Source: Antilocapra americana
Taxonomy: Eukaryota; Chordata; Mammalia; Artiodactyla; Antilocapridae
DNA: 64,000 nt
Direction of reading: 5' to 3'
Assembly (NCBI GenBank): GCA_007570785.1
Contig: ML662449.1
Coordinates: 11,898,564-11,962,563 of the forward strand
The notes below the pieces were generated by a model. That model was not told where the DNA came from and did not search any database. It saw only the letters and a program-made list of their open reading frames with translations. Positions 1 to 10,729 of this stretch are shown here, in pieces (the first letter of the stretch is position 1; the number at the start of each line of letters is the position of its first letter). The position numbers and the translations under genes are program-made.

Positions 1-862
1 CTGACTTTTTTCAGTCCTGTGGCCATGCTGAGTTTTCCAAATTTGCTAGTATATGAAGTGCAGCACTTTCATAGCATCATCTTTCAGGATTTGAAATAGC
101 TCAACTGGAATTCCATCCCCTCTACTAGCTTTATTCGTAGTGATAGGCCTTAGAGACTTTGGACTCCAGAATGTCTGGAGTGATCACACCATCATGGTTG
201 TCTGGGTCATGAAGATCTTTTTTTGTACAGTTCTTCTGGGTATTCTTGCTACCTCTTAATATCTTCTGCTTTTGTTAGGTCTATACAATTTCTGTCCTTT
301 ATTGTGCCCATCTTTTCATGAAATGTTCCCTTGGTATCTCTAATTTTCTTGAAGAGATCTCTAGTCTTTCCCATTCTATTGTTTTCCTCTATTTGTTTAC
401 ATTGTTCACTGAGGAAGGCTTTCTTATCTCTCCTTGCTATTCTTTGGAACTCTGCATTCAAATGGGTATATCTTTCCTTTTCTCCTTTGCCTTTAGCTTC
501 TCTTCTTTTCTCAGTTAGTTGTAAGGCCTCCTCAGAAAACCATTTTGCCTTTTTGCATTTCTTTTTCTTGGGGATGATCTTGATCACTGCCTCCTGTACA
601 ATGTCATGAACCTCTGTACATAGTTCTTCAGGCACTCTATCAGATCTAATCCCTTGAATCTGTTTGTCACTTTAACTGTATAATCATAAAGGATTTGATT
701 TAGGTCATACCTGAATGGTCAAGTGGTTTTTCCTACTTTCTTCTACTTAAGCCTGAATTTGGCAATAAGGAGTTCACGATCTGAGCCACAGTCAGCTCCT
801 AGTCTTGTTTTTGCTGACTGTATAGAGCTTCTCCATCTTTGGCTGCAAAGAATATAATCAAC
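1..862 (-). mobile_element. BovB (RTE) LINE, 5' part, cut by window edge
   Basis: An antisense BovB retrotransposon enters from the left edge. Reading the minus strand gives the end of the endonuclease region and the linker that precedes the reverse transcriptase. The element stops near 862, where an LTR-like sequence begins, so its true 5' end is missing or displaced. The matching reverse-transcriptase part should lie outside the window to the left. Confidence 0.9.
249..635 (-). pseudogene. BovB ORF2 linker-region remnant
   Basis: This 128-codon open stretch is part of the single BovB polyprotein that carries endonuclease and reverse transcriptase. It is basic and lysine-rich (the run KKKKCKKAKWF, then AFLSEQCKQIEENN), which fits the region joining the two domains. 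It has no catalytic motif and is only a small part of the roughly 1000-residue protein, so it is a fossil and not a gene. Confidence 0.85.
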
Positions 863-863
863 C

Positions 864-1175
864 TGTGAAGAGCCTACCTGTGAATAGCTGCAAGAAAGAA
901 GAGATTAACACATTCCTTCCCAGAGACTGGCCATCCCAGGAGATATTCCCAAGATAATGGGCTTTTTACTTTACTTTCTCAACTCCTCCCCATCTCTGTT
1001 CTATAAAAGAACCTGGCATATAGACCCCGACAAGATGGTCATTTTGAAACACTGGTCTGTCATCTTGTTGGTCAGATGGATTTCCGAATAAAGTCGTACT
1101 CCTTGCCTCAACACCTCATCTCTGATTTTATTGGCCTGTCAGGCAATGAGCAGAGTGAGCTTGAACTTCGTAACA
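864..1175 (+). mobile_element. Solo LTR of a class I endogenous retrovirus (BTLTR1-like)
   Basis: The segment has the order expected of a retroviral LTR on the plus strand: a TATA-like CTATAAAAG at 1001-1009, then an AATAAA polyadenylation signal at 1087-1092, then a short tail ending TAACA. No primer-binding site or internal coding sequence follows, so it is a solo LTR or fragment. The ERV1/BTLTR1 assignment is from memory. No clear target duplication flanks it. Confidence 0.65.
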
Positions 1176-1529
1176 GCCAGTCAGTCCCTACAAGGATATA
1201 CTGAGGCTCCTACTTGTGTTTTTGTAACTGGCTACAATATTAGGGCTAAATGGGAAACTTCAGTAATATTGATTTAGACCATTTAAGTCTAGAATTTGGA
1301 TGGAGGGAGGGGGTAAGCTTGATATTTTTAAATTAAGATATAATTTAGATATGACAAAGCACATGAATCATAAGTATATGGCTTGATGAATTTTTGCACC
1401 TGGGTAACTACTGAGATCAGTATTCAAGATGTGAAAATATTCTAGTCCCTCTGAGCTCTTCTTTCTGATAAGACCCATCAGATTAGAAGCAGGGGCAGCC
1501 AGCTCCAGTCCTGCCAATTGCTGGTGCAG
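1176..1529. other. Gene-free stretch, possible L1 fragment
   Basis: No gene is visible. About 1325-1450 resembles the antisense 3' untranslated region of an old L1M element, but it is too short and diverged to assign. The rest is unassigned AT-rich DNA. Confidence 0.4.
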
Positions 1530-2050
1530 GAGAGGAAAAAAAAATTCTTCCTTCCCTCTATCCATCTTAGGTTCATTGGCTGGGGCTCTGTAAATTAGTC
1601 TGAAAATGACAGAATAACAGGAGAAAAAACAACCAGTTTGTTAATGTGTGTACCACACATACATTTGGAGCACACAGATACAAAAAGCAAAAGAAAAATT
1701 TTAGAGAAGTCACAGATAAAGGAAAAGGACTTTGAGGCAAAGGGCAAATAGTGGGAAGGCAAACATATGCGGAAACTACTGGAAGATAAAGACTGGTATA
1801 TTAGCAAGTTTTGTTATAGAGTCTTCTGGTGCTCAAGGCTGATAAAGGTCGAGAGCTGTCTCCATGGTTTAACTTCTGACCTTCCCAAAAAGGAGGGGAG
1901 GGAACACCTTTATAAACATGTTTTACTTTTTTAGGCAAATTGGGGAGAGCAGAGAGCTTTTCTTGTATCTGCTTCATCTCAATTGCCTTTAACTCAAAAT
2001 AATTCTTATGTCAAAATAGTATATTTTGGTGTGGCATAACCCATCACAGG
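1530..2050 (+). repeat. LTR-like dispersed repeat, copy 1
   Basis: This stretch matches 4688-5235 in the same orientation. Shared landmarks, in order, are TTCATTGGCTGG / TTCATTAGCTGA, AACAGGAGAAAA, CTCAAAATAAT, and a closing TTTGGTGTGGCAT / CTTGGGGTGGCAT. Length and composition suggest an old ERVL-type LTR. I cannot name the family with confidence. Confidence 0.6.
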
Positions 2051-2389
2051 AAACCCATGTCAAGCACTCTGAGTCCCTCTTGAGTCCCCTCACTTGGCTT
2101 GAGGGAGAGGGAAATGCCCAGGACTCCAGGGCAACTCTCCCTGGTATATTTACTGCTAACATTTAGAACAAGTTGCTTGAAGATGAGTGCCTAATGGGAT
2201 CAGAAGGACAGAACTTGGTAGATGTTGTTCGTTGTTTTTAGTGTTTTGAGCCACCCTTGCTGCGGTCATTATTGTTTTTCAATTTAAAAGTCCTGCCTAG
2301 AAGATCCACCACTTTTCTTTGAGAAGAGTATTCTTGTCATCCCCTTTTTAAATTTGGGGGCTTCAGCATTGCCTAACAGAAATAAAATC
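2051..2389. other. Gene-free stretch
   Basis: No gene or recognisable repeat is visible. It lies between LTR-like copy 1 and an L1 fragment, and could be internal sequence of the same decayed element. Confidence 0.4.
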
Positions 2390-3010
2390 CCATACTGCCT
2401 CCCTGATACTATTTTTTGCATGTGTGTTTGGTAAAATATACAAAAGATAACATTTATCATTTTAACTAATTTTAAGAACAGTTTAATGGCATTAAGTATT
2501 TTCACATTGTTGTGGCAACCATCACCACTATCCATCTTCCAGAACTTTTTCAGAATCCCAAACTGAAGTGGTATCTATCAAATTATAACTCCCCTTTCCC
2601 ACCCTCCTCCCAGTCCCTTGTTACCACCATTCTACTTTCTGTCTCTGTGAATTTACCTATTCTAAACACCTAATATAAGTGGATCATGCAATATTTGTTC
2701 TTTTGTGCCTGGCTCATTTCATTTAGCATAATGCCTTCAAGGTTTATCCATGTTGTAACACATGTTAGAATTTCATTCTTTTTTTTTTTGGTCACACTGA
2801 GAGGTTGGTGAGATTTTAGTTCCCTGACCAGGGACTGAATCTGTGCCCTTGGCAATAAAGGCATGGAGTCTTAACAAGTGGAAAGCAGGGAATTCCCAGA
2901 ATTTCATTCCTTTTTAAGGCTGAATAATTTGTTCACTTATTCATTGATTATTTCCACCTTTTGATTATTGTACATAATGCTACTGTGAATGTTGGTATAC
3001 AGCAGCTATT
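2390..3010 (-). mobile_element. Old L1 3' untranslated region, split by a SINE
   Basis: The plus strand shows the usual antisense L1M 3' end: text around CAACCATCACCACTATCC, then TCTGTGAATTTACC, then TCATTTAGCATAATGCC. The element is interrupted at 2779-2897 by a younger SINE and resumes after it. No open reading frame survives. Confidence 0.8.
2779..2897 (-). mobile_element. CHR-type SINE inserted in L1
   Basis: This tRNA-derived SINE lies on the minus strand: the plus strand begins with a T-run and ends GGGAATTCCC. A perfect 12-bp target duplication, AGAATTTCATTC, sits at 2767-2778 and 2898-2909, so both ends are well defined and the SINE is younger than the L1. Confidence 0.9.
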
Positions 3011-4687
3011 CAAATGCTGTAGCATCCATAGTTTTTTAGATGCTCCTTTGATGATTCTTTCGTGCAGCAGGGTTAAGTCTCTGGTTCGGGGCTACTCAAA
3101 ATAAGGCTTCCTTACAGTGTAGCTGTGGAAGCCATGAGGTGACAGAATCAGACAAGCCTTTGTACCATCAGGGTTTCTTATTGATCCCAGATCATGTTCA
3201 GTGCTGCCTTCCTGGAGGTGGGCTCCTGTTGGTGTTCCTGTCCTTCTTTCTGATTAGCTGCCTCAGTAACCCTGAGATCTTGGGCTTTCTTGCAAATTAG
3301 CCCCCTCTTTTCCTTGAGATCAACTCCACAGATGAAGAAGGGTGGAGGCTTTTGTTTTCTGCAAAAGATCTTGCTGTACCCTTTCCCCCAGGGCATGGAG
3401 CATCTTTAAGCTCTTATATTTGCCTGACCCAAGTATCTTCTTAGAACAAAGAAAATTTTCCCCAAGGTGACTTCCTGCTTTTACTAAGCCTCGGAAACAA
3501 CTGTCAGCCCTTAAACTGCTGCTCCAAAGACTAAATCTGTTTTGCTTAGCCAGAGAGCCCCACTGTATTCACAGGACTTCCGGGTAACAGAATCTGGCTT
3601 TAGGTCCAAAGTGCATGTAGCAATGTGGGCAGAGGTTACTTGAGTGTGCAGGAGCTGCTATGCCATGTGGGCTGAGGAGAGGTTCCTTTTACTCCACCTG
3701 AGGGGTCCACAGAGCAGCTCACAGGGTGGTGAGGACTTCAGGGGATACCTTGGGGCTGGGACGTCAGCCTCTGGCAGGAGTGGCAGTGTCAATGCTCACC
3801 CTGGCTTTGACGGTTAAGACCAAGCTCCTGTGCTCCTCTGGAGCCTCCAACAATTGGCACTGAGGGAGGCCACAGGTCTAGTTACTCAAGTGGGGTCTAA
3901 GCCAAGGAGCTTTGAGTTTTCACTGCTCAACAAGTCATCTGAGGACTTCTGGGCCTTGGCAAATTCTGATTCACCCAGATAATTCTCAAAATCAACAAAT
4001 AGTGAGACTGACTCTTAGAAAAGTAGTTCCAAATCTTCACATTTCCCAGAGCTACAGTCCATTCGATTTTCATCCTTCCCAACTCTTCCTGCTCTGGCGA
4101 TGCTGCTAGAAGGTAAAACGGTCTGGATTCTGAAAGCAAGGCCAGGCTGTAGAGATAGGGTATATGCAAATGGAAATTGTAAGCCCCAGTACAAGGCACT
4201 AGTCTTATCAAGATTTTTCAGCCTTTGGTTTGCATGAAGCAGTTCTTATCCTGAGGTGTTAGACAGTAAAAGCCCAGGAAACTAGGTCTGCCTGCTGGTG
4301 ACCAGAACTGGTTAGGCACTTCTGGGGCTACCATTTTCTCTAGAAGGTCTTCAAGATCAAAGTCTTTCTAATGAGGCCATCCAGCTATTCAGGAGTGGCT
4401 GTCTTCTCTTCACCAAAACAGGAGCTGGAGCCTTGAAGAGGGAAACAGGCATGGGGACTGGTCAACTCTGGCTGAGTATGGGGTGCTAGAGACTCAACAA
4501 GCCCTTTGTATTCATTTATGCCAGGCTCTGCTCCCTAACAAACTTCACAGGAGCACTGGTTTTGTTCAAGTCATGCTCCTGGGCCCCGAGGGACACAGAA
4601 AAAGATAAGGCAATAAGAAATTTACCATCTGGAAGAGGAGAGAGTCAGGCATACGAAGTAAGGACTCAATGCCCCCCAAAGGAGTTA
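3011..4687. other. Gene-free stretch with broken minus-strand frames
   Basis: No intact gene. The minus strand has protein-like stretches in shifting frames: 3178-3396 (KIFCRKQKPPPFFICGVDLK) and 3927-4211, plus a short run near 4330-4380. Stops and frameshifts separate them. They may belong to a decayed processed gene or to the inside of an old provirus. I recognise no family. Confidence 0.4.
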
Positions 4688-5235
4688 CAGAGGAGGAAAG
4701 ACTTGCCCTGTACCCTCCTAGATTCATTAGCTGAATCTATGAAATAACAGACATTGGGTAAATTAACAGGAGAAAAGATATTTAAACTTATTAATTTTTA
4801 ACATTATGTGGACAGAGGCAAGTTAGGGGAAAAAAGTGAATACCCAAAAAAGTGTTAGGATTTGAGACTTTACTGTGTCTTATTACAGGGGAAGGGAAGG
4901 GGTGTACTGGTCCCTTAGGGGAGAGTAAATGATTTTTAGGAAAGATAAATGAGCCCTTGGAAGATCAGATGAGAGAAAAGATAGTTTGTGACAAAGTTTG
5001 TCAGGGTGTGATGTGGACTTCCAGTCTCCTCTCCTGTGATAAGAGTTGATCTTCCTAGGTTAATGAAACACCTTCCTGGGGAAGGGGATTTTTGACAATT
5101 GAGTTCCTTTTGGAGGATCTCTCTTTAGGCAGATAAGAAGAATTCAGAGAAAGTCTTTCTCTGCATTTCAAGTGTCTTCACCTCAAAATAATCAATACAC
5201 TGAAGCTGTATATCTTGGGGTGGCATGTCCTGAAC
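4688..5235 (+). repeat. LTR-like dispersed repeat, copy 2
   Basis: This is the second copy of the family at 1530-2050, in the same orientation and starting about 3.2 kb further on. Its 3' part (TTTCTCTGCATTTCAAGTG, then CTCAAAATAAT and GGGGTGGCATG) aligns with copy 1 at lower identity, so both are old. The pair could be the two LTRs of one provirus. Confidence 0.6.
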
Positions 5236-5379
5236 TCCTTCAAAAGCACAAGCAGAGAATGTGATCCTCCAGCTGTGTGGGATATTGTTTAGTTAAGGCT
5301 GCTGCATTGTTTGATACAAGATTGGTATTCTTTTAAATAATGGCAGAAACTAACATCATAAAATTTTATTAGGGTCAAA

Positions 5380-5570
5380 TGTGTGCTAAGCCCTCTAAAT
5401 GCATTAATCTGTTTAGCTGATATAACAACACTAAAAGGAAAGTACTATTATTATTATCTTTGTTTTACAGATGAGGTTAAATGCTATTTAGAGATGTTAC
5501 ATGTTATTCTTGAGATAGTCCACCTGGTAAGAGAGAAGCCAGAATTTTAGTCCAGCTTGGTCCAGTTCTA
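5380..5570 (-). repeat. MIR SINE, antisense
   Basis: The plus strand shows the reversed MIR core: GTGCTAAGCCCTCTAAATGC, then TTTTACAGATGAGGTTAA and remnants of the 5' part. It is diverged, as expected of this ancient tRNA-derived family. Confidence 0.8.
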
Positions 5571-5634
5571 AAGCTTGACTTGTTAGTGTGATTCTGTGCT
5601 AGATGTCCAGATGTACTGACAGGCACGAAGAACA

Positions 5635-5800
5635 GAGCTCTGAACAGGTGCTGATTCTGGTTTCAGTACTAACCAACTTGTGGACTTATGTCAGTACTGT
5701 GTCCCCAAAGACTTCGGTTTCCTCCTCATTTGTTTTAATGGTTAAACCAGGTAACTACAAATGTGCCTTCCATTTCTAAAATTCTTTAAACCTAGGATTT
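5635..5800 (+). repeat. MIR SINE, sense
   Basis: A second MIR lies head to head with the one just upstream. The diagnostic core CGGTTTCCTCCTCATTTGTT reads on the plus strand. Confidence 0.65.
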
Positions 5801-6567
5801 TCAAGTTCCTAAAATGAAACCATCTCATGCTCACTCTTTTAAATGCTCAAATCCCAAAAGACATTTAGGAGGCAAATAAGGTGCTATTGCACTCATGCCT
5901 CTCTGTCTTCTGGGAAAGATGCTAAAAATGTCTGAGTTCCCAGACAGGGAACAAAGGCAGGGGTACAGAATTAGGGAGCCACAATCACGTTTGAAAGGCA
6001 CTCAACAAACTTACTTTCATACAGTGTATATTAGGGTTGACCTCTATGTCAAACACCCACTATGATTCAATGGCTTAACTGAAGGATAGTTTATCTCTTG
6101 CTTAGGAACAGTCCAACCCAAGTGTCGTAACCTGTGTATGGCTCTTCTCCAAAAGGCTTCTCAGGAACCCAGGCTCCTGTTTGTGGCTCCGCCTGACTCC
6201 TAAGCCCTCAAAGCACGTTGCTTTTGGTTGTAGAGAATCATATCAGAGGATTTTAGGTTGCAAGAAGTCAGCATCTCTCACCTCTGCCCTATCCCACTGG
6301 CCGAAATTGGTCACATTATCCCACCTAACTTCCTAGGAGAGGTTAGGAAATATAGTCTTACTGTGTGCCCCAAAGGGAGATGACCTTGATGAACACAGAG
6401 TAGTCTGTAGAAACCCATAAACAGTCAAATCAATCTTAAAATAGAAAAGAAAGAACTTACCCTACCAGTCACGGAGATGCTTCAGGGCTGTCCTCTGGGT
6501 TGTCCATGTCCATCTTCCCATCATGACTGTTCAGAATATTAACCTGTTGTCCCTGTTGTATCATTAT
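5801..6567. repeat. Gene-free stretch with an ancient interspersed repeat
   Basis: No gene. About 6010-6375 resembles a common old mammalian repeat containing TCAATGGCTTAAC and, further on, CTGGCCGAAATTGGTCACAT and CTGTGTGCCCCAAAGG. Related fragments appear near 16395 and 37540. I could not recall its family name. Confidence 0.4.
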
Positions 6568-6636
6568 TTAGTCCCTAAGTTGTGTCCGACTCTTTGTGAC
6601 CCCATAGACTGCAGCACCCCTGCTCTATCCCAGGTT
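6568..6636 (-). mobile_element. Bov SINE/BovB 3' fragment
   Basis: The 69-bp stretch TTTAGTCCCTAAGTTGTGTC followed by GACTCTTTGTGACCCCATAG is the shared 3' segment of BovB and Bov-A units, antisense. It is too short to assign to one or the other. Confidence 0.7.
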
Positions 6637-7576
6637 TTTTCTCTGTTCCCAGATGATGGAGAGTAGCTGGATTCAAACGTCCTGGTTATTCCTCTCTCCA
6701 TGGCAGCATCTACCATTACGTCCTGTCAAATGACAAAAGTAAAATAATTTGAGTCTGATATCCTTTACTCAAGGGAAATCAGTCTGCATACAGGGGTGGG
6801 GGTGGTGGGCGTGCAGTGCTTCCTAAGCAGAGGAGTAGTCTTCCGGGAAAGTTTGGGTAAAAGTAAGTTTACAGCCTGTTAAAATAGACCCTCCAGAAAC
6901 AGAAAACAGGACTTGATGGGCTAAGTCAGAGATCTCCTTACAAGGCTAGCAGGTCCTGTTTTCTAGGATGAGGTGAGCTGATTAAAGCTGAGCTGGAGGA
7001 CTGTGATTGGTAGGTATGAGGATTCTGTGCCGGCTCACTTAGGTTTAGATTTGTGTCCTGGGCAAGGCCCGGGGTCAGCCTCCTTTCAGTGGATCTCGAT
7101 ATGGAGATTCACTTTATCAATCCAAATTGTGGACTTAACATTCCATCAGGCCTCTGCCTAGGGTGACCCTTCACTCCGCATCTTAAAGCCCTGGTTCTCT
7201 CTGGCTCACCCAACCCCCTTCCCCGTGTCTCCTAGAACAAGCCACAGTTTGCAACACCTGGAGAGAGCCAGGCACCCCCACCTCCCCTGCCTGGGCTCTT
7301 GCTTCTGTTTGACAAATTCCTGAGCATATCTCTCTTACCCAGGAGGTGGGGGAGGGTGGGAAGAGCAGCTTTCTCAGGGACCTACCACCTCCCCCCTGCT
7401 TCTCTCTTCCCTGAAAGTCCTGATAATCCCTGACTAGTTCTGTTTTTCCATTCCTAGTATTTATGGCACAAACTCGATGCTTCTGTTATTAAATTTTAGC
7501 TGTACAGCCTCAGTCTTACCACTCCCAAGTAGCTTTCTGTTTTTTCTGCCTTATCACTCCACCCTTAAGGCAATAG
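6637..7576. other. Gene-free stretch
   Basis: No gene is visible. It holds G-rich short runs (GGGGTGGGGGTGGTGGG near 6795) and a C-rich part near 7200-7400. About 6720-7140 has an LTR-like composition, but I see no terminal structure. Confidence 0.35.
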
Positions 7577-7597
7577 GACTTTCCTGATAGTTCAGTT

Positions 7598-8684
7598 AGT
7601 CAGTCAATTCAGTCATTCAGTTTTGTCCTACTCTTTGCGACCCCATGGACTGCAGCATACCAGGTTGCCTTGTCCATCACCAACTCCCAGAGTTTACTCA
7701 AACTCATGTTCACTGAATCGGTGATGCCATTCAACCATCTCATCCTCTCCTCCTGCCTTCAATCTTTCCCAGCATCAGGGTCTTTTCCAATGAGCCAGTT
7801 CTTTGCATCAGATGGCCAAAGTATTGGAGTTTCAGCTTCAACATCAGTCCTTCCAATAAACACCCAGGACTGATTTCCTTTAGGATGGACTGGTTGGATC
7901 TCCTTGCAGTCCTAGGGACCCTCAAGAGTCTTCTGCAACACCACAGTTCAAAAGCATCAATTTTTCGGCACTCAGCTTTCATTATAGTTCAACCATATCT
8001 TTGCCTAGATGGACCTTTGTTCGCAGAGTAATGTCTCTGCTTTTTAATATGCTGCCTAGGTTGGTCATAACTTTTCTTCCAAGGAGTAAGCATCTTTTAA
8101 TTTCATGGCTGCAGTCACCATCTGCAATGATTTTGGAGCCCAAGAAATTAAAGTCTCTCATTGTTTCCCCATCTATTTGCCATGAAGTGATGGGACCAGA
8201 TGCCATGATCTTAGTTTTCTGAATGTTGAGTTTTAACCCAACTTTTTCACTCTCCTCTTTCACTTTCATCAAGAGGCTCTTTAGTTCTTCTTCACTTTCT
8301 GCCATAAGGGTGGTGTCATCTGCATATCTGAGATTATTGATATTTCTCCTGGCAATCTTGATTCCAGCTTGTGCTTCATCCAGCCTGGCATTTCACACAA
8401 TGTACTCTTCTTACAAGTTAAATAAGCAGGGTGACAATATACAGCCTTGATGTACTCCTTTCCCAGTTTGGAACCAGTCGGTTGTTCCATGTCCAGTTCT
8501 AATTGTTGTTTCTTGACCTGCATACAGATTTCTCAAGAGGCAGGTCAGGTGGTCTGGTATTCCTATCTCTTGAAGAATTTTCCACAGTTTGTTGTGATCC
8601 ACACAGTCAAAGGCTTTGGCATAGTCAATGAAGCAGAAATAGATGTTTTTTCTGGAACTCTTTTGCTTTTTTGATGATCCAACA
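7598..8684 (-). mobile_element. BovB LINE, 5'-truncated, reverse-transcriptase half
   Basis: This antisense BovB copy of about 1.09 kb carries the reverse-transcriptase and C-terminal part. It is flanked by GATAGTTCAGTT (7586-7597) and GATAGCTCAGCT (8685-8696), 10 of 12 identical, which is its target duplication inside a SINE. The 5' truncation is typical of LINE insertion. Confidence 0.9.
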
Positions 8685-8716
8685 GATAGCTCAGCTGGTA
8701 AAGAATCATCCTGCAA
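7740..8716 (-). pseudogene. BovB reverse transcriptase remnant
   Basis: On the minus strand, motif A (FIDYAKAFDCVDH) and motif B (GKGVHQGCILSPCLFNL) are readable at 8411-8716. The conserved stretch LKLNIQKTKIMASGPITSW lies at 7982-8305 and the C-terminal FELWCCRRLL region at 7740-7982. These pieces fall in different frames, so frameshifts and stops have disabled the gene. The enzyme copied LINE RNA into DNA and would also have served Bov SINEs. Confidence 0.85.
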
Positions 8717-8822
8717 TGCAGGAGACCCCAGTTCGATTTCTGGGTTGGGAAGATCCTCTGGAGAAGGGAAAGGCTACCCACTCCAATATTCTGGCCTAGA
8801 GAATTCCATGGATTGTATAGTC

Positions 8823-9017
8823 TGGTCAGTTCAGTTCAGTCTCTCGGTTGTGTCCGACTCTGCGACCACATGGACTGCAGCATGCCAGGCCTCCCTGTCC
8901 ATCACCAACTCCCTGAGTTTACTCAGACTCATGTCCATTGAGTCAGTGATGCCATCCAACCATCTCGTCCTCTGTCTTACCCTTCTCCTCCTGCCTTCAG
9001 TTTTTCTCAACATCAGG
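8823..9017 (-). mobile_element. BovB 3' end, short insertion inside a SINE
   Basis: A 195-bp antisense BovB 3' end begins with the reversed tail TCAGTTCAGTTCAGT. It is bounded by a perfect 8-bp duplication, GTATAGTC, at 8815-8822 and 9018-9025. It is extremely 5'-truncated and codes for nothing. Confidence 0.85.
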
Positions 9018-9179
9018 GTATAGTCCATGGGGTGGCAGAGTCAGACACGACTGAGTGACTTTCACTTCACCTGAGGCAATAAATGCTACTGACTTTCAGG
9101 TGATAAGGAAAGACTACAGAGAGAATCAGGAGTAGGGCGAGGGAAACTAGGCAATAAATCTAGAGGGAAAAGCTGTAAA

Positions 9180-9300
9180 CTGCTCAAAATATTTTTATGT
9201 ACCAATCTCATTTAAGTCTCAGTGACCCCTCTATGATACAGTGGTGATACACCCACTACTATCTCCTGACAGATGAAGGTACATCCTGACATTCTTAAGG
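9180..9300 (-). repeat. Possible MIR fragment
   Basis: The words TCTCATTTAAGTCTCAGTGA and CTCCTGACAGATGAAGG resemble a reversed MIR. The match is short and this call is tentative. Confidence 0.4.
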
Positions 9301-9333
9301 TACATTTTGCCAGGACACTTTTTGGTGTATGGT

Positions 9334-9556
9334 GGCTTCCCAGGTGGCACTAATGGTAAAGAACCCACCTGCCAATGAAGGAGATGAAAGGGACGCGGGT
9401 TTGATCCCTGGGTCAGGAAGATCTGCTGGAGGACGGCATGGCAATCCACTCCAGTATTCTTGCCTGGAGAATCCCATGAACAGAGGAGCCTGGAGGACTA
9501 TAATTCATACAGTCGCAGAGTCAGACACTATTGAAGCAATTTAGCACACACGCACG
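9334..9556 (+). mobile_element. Bov-tA SINE
   Basis: A complete tRNA-derived head (GGCTTCCCAGGTGGCACTAA) is followed by the body with CCACTCCAGTATTCTTGCC and a CA-rich end. Several mismatches to the usual consensus suggest an older copy. Confidence 0.9.
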
Positions 9557-10174
9557 GGTGAAAAGTTTAAAGATCATTTTGAATATAAAAAAATTAAGAG
9601 GACTATTTCAAAGCTGAATAGTATTACTGCTTTCAAGCACCAACATAAATTAACTGATACAAAATTCTGTCCAGTGAAGATGGGCGACCAGTCTTAGATT
9701 TTCTTTAACAAATACCTAAGACACTCTTGAAATTTGTCAGAAGCCTATTACTTGGAATGGATAGAACAAAAGGTTTGAAAACTATCCTCTTGATTAAGTT
9801 TGACTCCCTCTTATAATCTCTTCTAATGATTAGCTTATTAGAAAAAAAATCCTTTTATTTACCAACAGCAGGTATATAAGGTTTGCTTAATTTTTCAATA
9901 AACATTGATTGAGGGTATTTCCAGGCCCTCATCTAAATCATTGTGTTTTAAACTCTCCAATTTGAAGTATTCAGATTCTTTAGGCTGTTTCCTCCCCTCA
10001 ACTTTAAAATGTTTTTAAAAAATTTAATGGTGAAGATTCTTTATTCAGTGAATGCCTGAAGCAGATGATTCTGCATTGGAGGTGAGGTTTAGGAGACTCC
10101 AAGGAGAGAAGGTGACAGGCCAGGGAAGTGGTGTACAGAATGAGAAGAGGAGGAAGGCAGTGCCTGGCACCAAG
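9557..10174. other. Gene-free stretch
   Basis: No gene or assignable repeat. The sequence is AT-rich between 9560 and 10030, then becomes more mixed. Confidence 0.4.
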
Positions 10175-10181
10175 GGAGTGT

Positions 10182-10389
10182 TCATGTGTGCGTGCGTGCT
10201 AAGTCATGACCAACTCTTGGCGACCCCATGACTGTAGCCCGCTAGAGTCCTCTGTCCACAGGATTCTCCAGGCAAGAGTACTGGAGTATTGCCATTTCCT
10301 CCTCCAGGGGATCTTCCCGACCGAGGGATCAAATCCAAGTCTCTGGCAGGCAGGCTCTTTACCACTAGCACCACCTGGGAAGCCCCAGT
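10182..10389 (-). mobile_element. Bov-tA SINE
   Basis: An antisense SINE with the reversed head ACCACCTGGGAAGCCCC at its right end. The 7-bp repeat GGAGTGT at 10175-10181 and 10390-10396 is a plausible target duplication. Confidence 0.9.
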
Positions 10390-10729
10390 GGAGTGTCCAA
10401 AGAATGACTAAAAGGTGCAGTGGTGCTGAGGGGATGACACATCCTGTTCAGGCCCTCTTGGGGGTGACCTCAGTCTCCCAGGGAAGGCTCCGTCTTTGAC
10501 TGGCGTTGGCTGAATCTCAGGGCCTCACGATGCCTGAGCTTGACTTGCGAAGCCCATTCACGATGTCCATTCACACCTTTGGCTCATAGCGCCAGACAGC
10601 ACAGCAGAAAAGTCAAAGAGAAGCATGTGGTGGTGGTGGTTTAGTCGCTGAGTCTCAGAGAACCATAAGCAATAATAATGTGTTGTTTTAAGCCACTACA
10701 TATTGGGGTGTTTCTAGAGTATGACCTCA
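10390..10729. other. Gene-free stretch
   Basis: No gene. A few CpGs occur at 10500-10600. A SINE scrap (GGTTTAGTCGCTGAGTC) sits near 10640, and CAATAATAATGTGTTG then TTTTAAGCCACT near 10668 recalls a MaLR end. Confidence 0.4.

Larger units (their letters stand above)
7577..9056 (+). mobile_element. Bov-tA SINE split by two BovB insertions
   Basis: One plus-strand SINE is present in three pieces: its head at 7577-7597 (GGACTTTCCTGATAGTTCAG), its body at 8685-8822, and its end at 9018-9056 (CAGACACGACTGAGTGAC). The two gaps are antisense BovB inserts, each with duplicated target sequence. The SINE is therefore older than both BovB pieces. Confidence 0.8.
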
